From Spirochaetaceae bacterium (GTDB lineage: Bacteria > Spirochaetota > Spirochaetia > Treponematales > Treponemataceae): a stretch of DNA of 56,158 nucleotides. The DNA lies in assembly GCA_017622135.1 (NCBI GenBank), contig JAGARR010000038.1:1-56158 (forward strand), in the 5' to 3' direction. A model generated the notes under the pieces. It was not told where the DNA came from. It saw only the letters and a list, made by a program, of their open reading frames with translations, and did no database searches. Each line of letters starts with the position of its first letter. Positions within the stretch are counted from its first letter, which is position 1. Shown piece by piece: positions 25,839-33,778 of this stretch. The position numbers and the translations under genes were made by a program.

Positions 25839-26798
25839 ATGAGAAGCTACGGTAAATTTTTGTTTTCGATGTTGATGGCAGCCATTGCCCTCTCCATTTT
25901 TTCCTGCGGCGGCAAGGACGGTGCCATCGCAACGATGGAGACCCAGGCTGCTGCTCCCCGCATGAGCGCAAAGGCTGCCGAATTTACGGACACTGCGGTC
26001 TTTGATGATGTGGTGATGGAGGAGGCTGTGGAGGCAGAGATGGACTATGGTGCCGTGCCGGAGCCGACGGTGGCAGGTGCCAGCGGCGGCGGTTCTGGTG
26101 GCCAAAATCCAGCCGGGCAGCAGGAGCGCAAGCTGATAAAGACCGGCTCCATCAGTCTGGAGGTGGAGCAGCTGGCTTCCGCAGAGGAGGCGGTGCTGGA
26201 GTGGTGCCAGTCCTTTGGCGGCTATGTGGCCTCCTCCTTTAACCACGAGACCAACGCCGCCTTTACTGTGCGGATTCCCGCCGTCCACTTTGATGCAGCC
26301 ATGGCCGCCGCCGGAAATCTGGGCCGTGTCCGCTCCCGCAACGTCTCTACCCAGGATGTTTCCGAGCAGTTCTACGACCTGCAAACCCGGCTGGACACCA
26401 GAAAGATTCTGCGGGACCGGCTGCAAGCCTACCTCACCCAGGCGGCGAACATGGAGGATTTGCTGGGCATTGAGCGGGAGCTGAATTCCACCCTCACGGA
26501 GATTGAGTCCATGGAGGGCAGAATGCGGCGGCTTTCCAACCAGATTGACTACTCCACCATCACCGTGGACCTGCAGCTGCCCTACCGCACCACGGACCAG
26601 GGCTTCCAGTGGCCCAGCCTGGACCGCAATGTCCGTCGCTTCCTGTCCAACGTGGTGGACTTCTTTGTGGATTTTGTGGCGATTGTGCTGTATATTGTTA
26701 TCTTCGGAGTGCCGATTCTTGCCCTGGTGGCCTTCCTGTACTGGCTGCTGCTGGGCAGGATGGGGCTGCTGAAAAGGATTTTCAAAAGGCTGAAATAA
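25839..26798 (+). CDS. DUF4349 domain lipoprotein
   Basis: 319 aa from the ATG at 25839, which has AAGGAGGA before it; an ATG at 25824 overlaps that site and is unlikely. The lipobox is IFSC. The DUF4349 domain starts at about 95 (KLIKTGSISLEVEQL), contains a coiled coil (DTRKILRDRLQAYL, then DLLGIERELNSTLTEIE), and ends in a TM helix at about 282-306 followed by a basic cytoplasmic tail. The family has no known function; members are single-pass membrane proteins. The luxS gene follows after 69 nt. Confidence 0.88.
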   Translation: MRSYGKFLFSMLMAAIALSIFSCGGKDGAIATMETQAAAPRMSAKAAEFTDTAVFDDVVMEEAVEAEMDYGAVPEPTVAGASGGGSGGQNPAGQQERKLIKTGSISLEVEQLASAEEAVLEWCQSFGGYVASSFNHETNAAFTVRIPAVHFDAAMAAAGNLGRVRSRNVSTQDVSEQFYDLQTRLDTRKILRDRLQAYLTQAANMEDLLGIERELNSTLTEIESMEGRMRRLSNQIDYSTITVDLQLPYRTTDQGFQWPSLDRNVRRFLSNVVDFFVDFVAIVLYIVIFGVPILALVAFLYWLLLGRMGLLKRIFKRLK

Positions 26799-26867
26799 AG
26801 TCCGTTGGCAGCTGCGGTGCGGTCTGCCGTCGGCGGAATCAAGGAGTATTTTTAAGGAGAGTTATTT

Positions 26868-27347
26868 ATGGAAAAGATTGCGAGCTTTACGATTGACCAC
26901 ATCAAGCTGGAGCCTGGGGTTTATGTCTCCCGCATCGACCCGGTGGGCAACTCCTGCGTCACCACCTTCGACATCAGGATGACAGCGCCCAATCGGGAGC
27001 CAGTGATGAACACGGCGGAAATGCACGCCATTGAGCATCTGGGAGCTACATTTTTACGTAATCACGGGGAGTTTGGCAGCAGGATTGTGTACTTTGGTCC
27101 CATGGGCTGCCGCACCGGCTTCTACCTGCTGCTGGCAGGGGAATACCGCTCCCGTGATGTGGTTCCACTGCTGACCCAGATGTATGAGTTTATTCGCGAC
27201 TTCCGGGACAATATTCCCGGAGCCTGCCCCAAGGACTGCGGCAACTACCTGGATATGAACCTGCCCATGGCCAACTGGCTGGCCCGCCGGTTCCTGGACA
27301 CCACTTTATACAATATCACGGAGAACCACCTGGTGTATCCCGATTAG
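26868..27347 (+). CDS. luxS: S-ribosylhomocysteine lyase (AI-2 synthesis)
   Basis: 159 aa. Metal-binding motif HAIEHLGATFLRN, and the second metal/catalytic region GACPKDCGNYLDMN, with the conserved Cys in GPMGCRTGFYL. It splits S-ribosylhomocysteine into homocysteine and DPD, the precursor of autoinducer-2. The ribosome binding site AAGGAGAG is good. No Pfs nucleosidase gene is in the window. Confidence 0.97.
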   Translation: MEKIASFTIDHIKLEPGVYVSRIDPVGNSCVTTFDIRMTAPNREPVMNTAEMHAIEHLGATFLRNHGEFGSRIVYFGPMGCRTGFYLLLAGEYRSRDVVPLLTQMYEFIRDFRDNIPGACPKDCGNYLDMNLPMANWLARRFLDTTLYNITENHLVYPD

Positions 27348-27372
27348 AATATCCTTTATTAAGGAAAAGAAT

Positions 27373-27401
27373 TTGACAACACAATACGGTAGAGTTATAA
27401 T
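27373..27401 (+). promoter_or_regulatory. Strong promoter of the sugar ABC operon
   Basis: TTGACA (27373-27378), a 17-nt spacer and TATAAT (27396-27401): a perfect consensus promoter 40 nt before the binding-protein gene. Confidence 0.9.
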
Positions 27402-27441
27402 TAAATGATTTCTTTTTTAGTGATTTCATAGGAGGAAAAGA

Positions 27442-28713
27442 ATGAAGAGAATTGTAGGAATCCTGTTGGTTGTTGCCGCAGTGTTCTCAATGGTTGCCTG
27501 TAGCAAGCCTGCCGAGAGTAAGGCTGGCAAGCAGGTTGTTGATGTCATCATCTCCCAGTACGGAAACTATACCCAGGAGTGGTGGACTGAATTTGAGAAG
27601 GCTTTCGAGACAGCTAACGCTGACATCGACTTAAACATCGAGATTGTCTCCTGGAACGACATCTACTCTGTCGTTACTACTCGTATCTCCACTGGCGAGC
27701 AGCCTGACATTCTGAACATCTCAGGCTTTGCAGATTATGTTGCTGATGACCTGCTGATGCCAGCCGAGGAGTACACCTCTGCCGCCGTTAAGGCTCAGAT
27801 TATTCCCAGCTTCTGGAACTCCAACGAGATGGATGGAACTGTTTGGGCTCTCCCCATCCTGGCTTCCTGCCGCGCACTGTTCTGCAATGTTGACCTGCTG
27901 AACGGTGCTGGAATCACCACTCCTCCTCAGACTTGGGATGAGGTCGTGGCTGCTTGTGCCGCCCTCCGTGCCACTTATGGCGACACCATCGTTCCTTGGG
28001 GACTGGACATTTCTACTGATGAGGGACAGGCTGCCTTTGCCTACTATGCCTGGAACTTTGGTGGCGGTTACGTGGATGCTGCCGGCAACTGGAACCTGAA
28101 CTCTGCCGAGAACGTGCAGGCCGTTGAGTACATCAAGTCTCTGATTGATGCTGGCTACTGCAACGCCGGCCCCTACACTGACACCCGTTATCCCCTACAG
28201 GATGCCTTCAGCGCCGGTACACTGGCTATGATGATTGGACCCATGAACATGGTCGCCGCTGACTCCACCGTAAACTACGAGGCTGTGAACATTCCTGGCA
28301 AGGGGATTGGTCTTGGTGTTTGCGACCAGTTGATGGTATTCAAGGACGAAAAGGCTGCTGACCAGGCTGCTCGCACCGCTGCCATCTCCAAGTTCTTCGA
28401 CGCCTTCTATGCCTGCGAGACCTACTCTGACTACATGGTGTTCGAGGGCTTCCTGCCCGCTACTCTGGATGCTTCTGATTACCTGGCCAAGAATGCCGAG
28501 AAGCACACCAAGGGTGGAAGCGATGCTACTGGTTCTTCCGAGTACTTCGCAACCTTCTGCGCAGTTCTGCCCACCTGCCAGTTCTATCCCCTGCAGAAAG
28601 CAGAGTGGATGGATGTTCGCAATGGTGTTATTGATGTGGAGCAGAAGGTTGGTCAGGGACTGATTTCTGCCAAGGATGCATTGGATGCCCTGCAGGCTCA
28701 GGTTACCAAATAA
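27442..28713 (+). CDS. ABC transporter sugar-binding lipoprotein
   Basis: 423 aa. The signal ends in lipobox MVAC. It is a family 1 extracellular solute-binding protein (MalE/UgpB-like): WWTEFEKAFETANAD, PDILNISGFADYV, FAYYAWNFGGGYVD and YPLQDAFSAGTLAMMIGP. Codon use is strongly biased (for example AAC, TAC, GCT and GGT/GGC predominate), as in a highly expressed gene. The perfect promoter and the terminator after the gene fit an excess of binding protein over permease. The sugar is unknown. Confidence 0.93.
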   Translation: MKRIVGILLVVAAVFSMVACSKPAESKAGKQVVDVIISQYGNYTQEWWTEFEKAFETANADIDLNIEIVSWNDIYSVVTTRISTGEQPDILNISGFADYVADDLLMPAEEYTSAAVKAQIIPSFWNSNEMDGTVWALPILASCRALFCNVDLLNGAGITTPPQTWDEVVAACAALRATYGDTIVPWGLDISTDEGQAAFAYYAWNFGGGYVDAAGNWNLNSAENVQAVEYIKSLIDAGYCNAGPYTDTRYPLQDAFSAGTLAMMIGPMNMVAADSTVNYEAVNIPGKGIGLGVCDQLMVFKDEKAADQAARTAAISKFFDAFYACETYSDYMVFEGFLPATLDASDYLAKNAEKHTKGGSDATGSSEYFATFCAVLPTCQFYPLQKAEWMDVRNGVIDVEQKVGQGLISAKDALDALQAQVTK

Positions 28714-28753
28714 GTTTCGTGAGGAACATTTGTAATCCATTGTGATTTTACTA

Positions 28754-28784
28754 GGGGCCTGAGGAAATTCAGGCCCCTTTTTTT
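28754..28784 (+). terminator. Terminator/attenuator between binding protein and permeases
   Basis: GGGGCCTGA (28754-28762) pairs with TCAGGCCCC (28769-28777), followed by T7. It sits inside an ABC operon, so partial read-through would set the lower expression of the permeases. Confidence 0.93.
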
Positions 28785-28840
28785 ACCGTTACGGATTCCG
28801 ACTCTGGCATTCGTAACGTCGCTGTCAGCGAGGAGGAATC

Positions 28841-29746
28841 ATGGAGAAAAAGGTGAGTTCTCAAACATTCCAGTCAGTTAAAAAGATTGAGCCGTATATC
28901 TGGCTGCTGCCCAGTATTTTGATGATGGGAGTGATGATTCTGATTCCCATTTTCACGGTATTCCAGTCATCCTTTTCTGAAATCAGTAAGGTTGGCGTGA
29001 ATCGTGGATGGAACGGCATTGCAAATTACATTGCCGTGTTCAATAACCCCACCTTCTGGAATACCCTCAAGAATACGCTCATTTGGACTATAGTGGTGGT
29101 AGGACTTTCCACCGCCATTGGATTTACCTTGGCTATGATTCTGAACGTGCAATTCAAAGGAAGGAAGATTGCCCGTGCGGTCATCGTGTTTCCTTGGGCA
29201 ACTGCGCTCATCATTCAGGCTGTGGTCTGGAAATATATCATCAACCCTGAGTACGGCGCCCTCAACACCCTTTTGCACAATCTGAGATTGATAGATAGCT
29301 ACATCAACTGGACGGCAACCCCGGCCGCCTTCTTTGCCTGGGAATGCTGGGTTGGTATCTTTGTCACCATCCCCTTCGTGACCTTCTGTGTCTTGTCTGG
29401 TTTGCAGAGTATTGATGGAGCCTTGTACGAGGCGGCCGATGTGGACGGCATTGGCTTCTGGGGAAAGCTCTTTAGAATCACTCTGCCATTGGTCATGCCC
29501 AGCTTGTCTGTTTCCACCGTGTTGAACATCATCTATGTGTTCAACTCCTTCCCCATTATCTGGACTATTTCAAAGGGAGATCCCGCCGACCAAACCCACA
29601 CCCTGGTCACCTACCTCTATGACCTCTCCTTCAGCTCTGGAAAATTTGGTGAGGCCGCTGCGGTTTCTGTCATCGGGTTTGTTGTTCTTGCCATTTGTGC
29701 AAGTATTTATATGATGATATCCTTGAAGGCTGAGCAGGAGGACTGA
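28841..29746 (+). CDS. ABC sugar permease, MalF/UgpA-like
   Basis: 301 aa, six predicted membrane helices. The permease signature (EAA loop) is YEAADVDGIGFWGKLFRITLP near residue 195. It forms the membrane channel with the next gene's product. Ribosome binding site GAGGAGG. No ATPase gene is in the operon, so a shared MsmK/UgpC-type ATPase from elsewhere is needed (inference). Confidence 0.95.
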   Translation: MEKKVSSQTFQSVKKIEPYIWLLPSILMMGVMILIPIFTVFQSSFSEISKVGVNRGWNGIANYIAVFNNPTFWNTLKNTLIWTIVVVGLSTAIGFTLAMILNVQFKGRKIARAVIVFPWATALIIQAVVWKYIINPEYGALNTLLHNLRLIDSYINWTATPAAFFAWECWVGIFVTIPFVTFCVLSGLQSIDGALYEAADVDGIGFWGKLFRITLPLVMPSLSVSTVLNIIYVFNSFPIIWTISKGDPADQTHTLVTYLYDLSFSSGKFGEAAAVSVIGFVVLAICASIYMMISLKAEQED

Positions 29747-29748
29747 GT

Positions 29749-30585
29749 ATGAAGGGAAATAGTTTTAAAGTCACTCGTATTTTGTTGTACGTTGGGATTC
29801 TTGTAACCTGTGTTGTTATTCTCTACCCCTACTTCATCATGGTTATCACTGCCGCCAAGACAAATGCGGAAATGTACGATACCCGTGGTGGTATTTTGCC
29901 CAAGGCCTGGCAGCTGATGAACTTTGTGAAGGTGTGGTCCGAGGCGCCCATCATCCGCTATCTGGGGAATTCAATTCTGGTGGCTGGCGGAGCTTCCCTC
30001 CTTGCCATCCTTTGTGGTATTCCTGCAGCCTATGCCCTGTCCCGCATGAAGTTCAAGGGGAAGGGCTTCTTCATGGGCGCCGTCATCATGAGCCAGATGT
30101 TTTCGCCGGTAGTTCTGCTGGTTGGTATCTACCGCATGATGGTGAACATGAATTTGAACAACAGCATTCTGGGGCTCATCCTGCTGAATGCTGCCTTTAA
30201 CCAGGCCTTTGTCATTTGGTTGCTGCGGGGCACCTTCACTTCCATTTCCTCCGAAATGGAGCAGGCGGCCAAGATTGACGGCTGCGGCACGGTGCAGGCA
30301 CTGGTGAGAATCCTGTTGCCCACAGCTGCCCCTGGTATCGTCACTACCTTGATCTTTGTTTTTATCAACTCATGGAACGAGTATACCATTGCCCTGACGC
30401 TGATTTCCTCCGACATCTTGAAGCCTATTACCGTGGGAATCAATGTGTTCTACGGATTCAATATCATCAAGTGGCAGTATCTCTTTGCCACATCGGTCTT
30501 TGCCACTATTCCGGTCATTATTCTCTTCCTGTGCATCGAAAAGCATTTGGTGAGTGGACTGACTGCTGGTGGTGTAAAGGGGTGA
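29749..30585 (+). CDS. ABC sugar permease, MalG/UgpE-like
   Basis: 278 aa, six membrane helices. The EAA loop is EMEQAAKIDGCGTVQALVRI at about residues 168-187. It starts 2 nt after the MalF-like gene. The C-terminal IEKHLVSGLTAGGVKG is typical of MalG-type carbohydrate permeases. Confidence 0.95.
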   Translation: MKGNSFKVTRILLYVGILVTCVVILYPYFIMVITAAKTNAEMYDTRGGILPKAWQLMNFVKVWSEAPIIRYLGNSILVAGGASLLAILCGIPAAYALSRMKFKGKGFFMGAVIMSQMFSPVVLLVGIYRMMVNMNLNNSILGLILLNAAFNQAFVIWLLRGTFTSISSEMEQAAKIDGCGTVQALVRILLPTAAPGIVTTLIFVFINSWNEYTIALTLISSDILKPITVGINVFYGFNIIKWQYLFATSVFATIPVIILFLCIEKHLVSGLTAGGVKG

Positions 30586-30624
30586 TGTTTGTTGTTGCAG
30601 TAGCCTGATGTCATAGGAGAAGCT

Positions 30625-31608
30625 ATGTCTACAAAACCTAGTATTGCAGTTACCATGGGTGATCCGGCGGGAATTGGGCCAGAGATTGTGGTGCGTTCCT
30701 TGGCGGATCCCCAGGTGCAGCAGGCTGCCCTTTGTCATGTGGTGGGTAGTCGTTCGGTGCTGGAGGATGCGTGCCAGCGCTGTGGACTGCCCATCTCCAT
30801 CTTGGACTCAGAATATGCCCGGGTGGAGGATGTGCCCGGAGTGGAGGCTGGTTCTTATCAGTATGGAGGGATTTCCGCTGCCTGTGGTGCAGCTTCCTTC
30901 AATTATATCCAGCGGGCAATTGCATTGGCACAAGAGGGAAAGATCCAGGCTGTGGCAACGGCTCCCATCAACAAGGAGTCCTTGCGGGCAGGTTCCGTTC
31001 CCTTTATCGGTCATACGGAAATATTCGGGGATTTGACAGACACCACCGATCCCCTGACCTTGTTCGAGGTGCGAAATCTGCGGGTGTTTTTTCTTTCCCG
31101 TCATGTGTCCTTGAGCCGAGCCTGCCAGCTGGTGACAAAGGACAGAATCATCGATTATGTCCGCCGTTGCACTGGAGCGCTAACCCAGCTTGGTATCACC
31201 GAGGGGACAATGGCCATTGCCGGCCTGAATCCCCATTCCGGGGAGCATGGGCTTTTTGGTAACGAAGAGATGGAGGCCATTGTCCCTGCCGTGGAAACAT
31301 TGCAGGCAGCAGGTTATCGGGTGGTGGGGCCAGTGAGTGCCGATTCTGTGTTCCACCTGGCCTTGCAGGGACGTTACAACAGTGTTCTGTCCCTGTATCA
31401 CGATCAGGGGCACATTGCCACAAAAACCTACGATTTTGAGCGTACTATTTCCATCACCTGCGGAATGCCCATTCTGCGAACCTCCGTGGATCACGGTACT
31501 GCCTTTGACATTGCGGGAAAGGGAACAGCCTCTGCGGTCAGCATGGTGGAAGCCATCTTGGTGGCGGCAAAATACGCACCTTTCTGGAAATCTTCAGTAG
31601 AAGTGTAA
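30625..31608 (+). CDS. pdxA: PdxA-family 4-phosphate dehydrogenase
   Basis: 327 aa. Family motifs: MGDPAGIGPEIVVRSL, ATAPINKESL, GLNPHSGEHGLFG, SLYHDQGHIATKT and RTSVDHGTAFDIAGKGTA. Classical PdxA oxidises 4-phosphohydroxy-threonine in vitamin B6 synthesis. The phrase YHDQGHIATKTYDFERT looks more like the PdxA2 branch (D-threonate or erythronate 4-phosphate dehydrogenases) that serve sugar-acid breakdown. The place behind a sugar transporter favours a catabolic role, although no DUF1537 kinase is present. The ribosome binding site AGGAGAAG is good. Confidence 0.85.
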   Translation: MSTKPSIAVTMGDPAGIGPEIVVRSLADPQVQQAALCHVVGSRSVLEDACQRCGLPISILDSEYARVEDVPGVEAGSYQYGGISAACGAASFNYIQRAIALAQEGKIQAVATAPINKESLRAGSVPFIGHTEIFGDLTDTTDPLTLFEVRNLRVFFLSRHVSLSRACQLVTKDRIIDYVRRCTGALTQLGITEGTMAIAGLNPHSGEHGLFGNEEMEAIVPAVETLQAAGYRVVGPVSADSVFHLALQGRYNSVLSLYHDQGHIATKTYDFERTISITCGMPILRTSVDHGTAFDIAGKGTASAVSMVEAILVAAKYAPFWKSSVEV

Positions 31609-31620
31609 TTGGCGGTACCG

Positions 31621-32292
31621 ATGAATTTTTCTCAGCTTTTGGAGCAGGGCCTTGGTGCCCTTGATTTTTCCCCGGAAGAAATCCCTGTTATTCAGCAAAA
31701 GCTGGAGGGCTATATCCGGGAGCTGATGCTGTTCAATGCCGCCTATGACTTGGTGGGGGCGGGAAACCAGGAGCAGATTGTGGTGAATCACATTCTGGAC
31801 AGCCTTGCCGGCTGGCGTTGTATTCGGGAGCTGGCACTGGAGCGTCAGCAGGGGCGGCAGGAGCCGGTTCAGGTGGCGGACATTGGTTCTGGCGGCGGCT
31901 TGCCGGGCATTCCCCTGGCAATTGCCCTGCCCCAGCTGCAGTTTGTGCTGGTGGAACGGATGAGCAAGCGCTGTGCCTTTTTGGAGAATTGCGCCGCCGT
32001 CCTGAGGCTGGAAAATGTGCGGGTGGAGAATATGCAGGCGGAGCAGGTGCCGCCCCAGTCCTTTGATGTGGCAACCTTCCGAGCCTTCCGCCCACTGGAC
32101 AAGAAGATGATAAAAACCTTGCTGCGGACTATTGGTGAGGGCGGGGTACTGGCCGCCTACAAGGCAAAGCTAGAAAGCATTGAGGCGGAAATGAGTGCCA
32201 TAGCTTCGATTGTGCCGGAATATACAATAAAACCGCTGACGGTTCCTTTTATGGAAGACCACCAGCGGCATCTTGTGCTGATTCGGCACTAG
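31621..32292 (+). CDS. rsmG: 16S rRNA (guanine-527-N7)-methyltransferase
   Basis: 223 aa from the ATG at 31621. A TTG at 31609, right after the pdxA stop, would add four residues; neither start has a strong ribosome binding site. The SAM-binding motif is DIGSGGGLPGIPLAIA, followed by LVERMSKRCAFLENCAA and FRAFRPLDKK. It methylates G527 of 16S rRNA. Its place in the sugar transporter operon looks incidental. It converges on the TPR gene. Confidence 0.93.
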   Translation: MNFSQLLEQGLGALDFSPEEIPVIQQKLEGYIRELMLFNAAYDLVGAGNQEQIVVNHILDSLAGWRCIRELALERQQGRQEPVQVADIGSGGGLPGIPLAIALPQLQFVLVERMSKRCAFLENCAAVLRLENVRVENMQAEQVPPQSFDVATFRAFRPLDKKMIKTLLRTIGEGGVLAAYKAKLESIEAEMSAIASIVPEYTIKPLTVPFMEDHQRHLVLIRH

Positions 32293-32351
32293 CAGGTTTT
32301 AGAGGCTTTCATCCCGGCAGTTCATCGGGGTGACGGCTCCTAAAAAATCAA

Positions 32352-33695
32352 TTACATGGCGTCAATCTTTTTCAGCCGCTTGACAAGCTCGGTCTTGTCC
32401 ACCAAGTCGATGGGGCGACCCTCGATGTATTTCTTGGCTTCGTCAGTGTAGCTTCCTGCGGTGAGACAAATGCCGTGGCCAGCACGGGCATCCTTGATTC
32501 TGCCGTGGAAGTCCCTGATATGAAGCTCGCCGGTAGAGCCGGTGGTTCTGTAGAAACGGAAAATGACCACGTCCTCCCACTTGGCGGTCTCAACTTCGGT
32601 CAGCACCTCCGTGTTGTCGGTGGTAACGGCAATGTCCAGGATGCGGACCACAGCACGACCGTAAAAAGTTTCTACTAGCCTACGACATAAGGAGATAAAG
32701 TCACTGTTTCCTGCAGTGAGGTAAATCTGCAGGTTTTTATTCTGTTTCAGCTCAGTATAGCGGGTAATCAAGGAATTGACATCACGATAAGACGGGTTGA
32801 TAATCTGAATCTCCCTGAGCAATGTGAGTCCTTGATCAACACCATTGTTCTGGAGATAGCAGCCTGCCAGTCGGTATTTAATCTCCAGCATGGTTTCTGG
32901 GGCAATATTCTGGTGTTTGAGGGCAATTTCAAAGTCTTGGGTGGCTTTTTCTAGGCTTCCCCCATTCATGTGCATGACACCAGCTGCAAGACAGGATCGG
33001 GCACCATATTCAGGGTCTGCACGCAGGTGCATGAATACCTTCAGGGCCTTGTCTCCAAAGCCGGTCTGCTGCATTGCGTCGGCCATGGAAAACAGGACTG
33101 ATTTTTCATCGGGCTTTTCTTCTAGGGCACGCTTCAAAAAGGGCAGGGAATCTCGGTAACGCTTGAGGTTGTAGTATGACAAGCCAATGGACTCATTCAA
33201 TCCCGGTGTTTCTTGGTTGAAGGTGGCGGCTTTTCGGAGATAGGGGATAGCCTTGTCAAAAGTGCTGTTCTGGTAATAGGCCTGTCCTAAATAATAGTTA
33301 ACCTCAAAATTGTTGTTGTTGATTTTGTAGGCAGAAATGAGACCCTTCATGGCATCATCTGGTTTTTTTAGGTTGAGGGCGGTAATACCTTGGCGAAGGG
33401 CCACTTGGAAGTAGTCGATATCCTTGTTTGTGGAGGCCAAATTCAATAGCTCATCCAAAAGCGGGTATGCCTTTTCCCAGTTGTGCTCTTGATAATATAA
33501 GTTGGATAATTCTGTGAGGGCAGGAACATTGTGTGGATTCTGAGACAGCTTTTTTGTGGCATCCTTGATTATGACAGACCGCTTGCGGGTTTTGGAGCCT
33601 TTCTTGCCTTGGGCTTTTTTTCCAGAAAAACTTGTGATGACGACGAGAAAAACAATTATAATGAGAAATGCAACTGCAATTGACGATATATCCAT
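32352..33695 (-). CDS. Membrane-anchored TPR protein with an Mrr-like C-terminal domain
   Basis: 447 aa from the ATG at 33695. A longer frame to 33749 would run through the promoter, so the inner ATG is chosen. One N-terminal TM (about 4-24) precedes a basic stretch (KKAQGKKGSKTRKR). TPR repeats span about 40-330 (ALTELSNLYYQEHNWEKAYP, VNYYLGQAYYQNSTFDKAIP). The last 110 residues look like an Mrr-type restriction fold (GHGICLTAGSYTDEAKKYIE, then IDLVDKTELVKRLKKI). The strand that should carry the QxK catalytic motif reads LHIRDFHGRIKD, so the nuclease site is probably dead. The family resembles T. pallidum TPR proteins. Confidence 0.8.
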   Translation of the reverse strand: MDISSIAVAFLIIIVFLVVITSFSGKKAQGKKGSKTRKRSVIIKDATKKLSQNPHNVPALTELSNLYYQEHNWEKAYPLLDELLNLASTNKDIDYFQVALRQGITALNLKKPDDAMKGLISAYKINNNNFEVNYYLGQAYYQNSTFDKAIPYLRKAATFNQETPGLNESIGLSYYNLKRYRDSLPFLKRALEEKPDEKSVLFSMADAMQQTGFGDKALKVFMHLRADPEYGARSCLAAGVMHMNGGSLEKATQDFEIALKHQNIAPETMLEIKYRLAGCYLQNNGVDQGLTLLREIQIINPSYRDVNSLITRYTELKQNKNLQIYLTAGNSDFISLCRRLVETFYGRAVVRILDIAVTTDNTEVLTEVETAKWEDVVIFRFYRTTGSTGELHIRDFHGRIKDARAGHGICLTAGSYTDEAKKYIEGRPIDLVDKTELVKRLKKIDAM

Positions 33696-33704
33696 AATAT
33701 ATAT

Positions 33705-33733
33705 ATTATGGCGTTCTCTGGGGAGGGTGTCAA
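33705..33733 (-). promoter_or_regulatory. Promoter of the TPR gene, near-leaderless
   Basis: On the minus strand TTGACA (33733-33728), a 17-nt spacer and CATAAT (33710-33705). The -10 ends 9 nt before the ATG at 33695 and there is no Shine-Dalgarno, so the mRNA probably starts within a few bases of the start codon. Confidence 0.75.
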
Positions 33734-33742
33734 GAAACAAAC

Positions 33743-33771
33743 TTGACAAGAATGTCTATCAATAATAACAT
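33743..33771 (+). promoter_or_regulatory. Promoter of the LysM-protein gene, near-leaderless
   Basis: TTGACA (33743-33748), a 17-nt spacer and TAACAT (33766-33771). The -10 ends 7 nt before the ATG at 33779 and there is no Shine-Dalgarno. The two divergent -35 boxes are only 9 bp apart, so the two genes share one control region. Confidence 0.72.
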
Positions 33772-33778
33772 ATATTAT

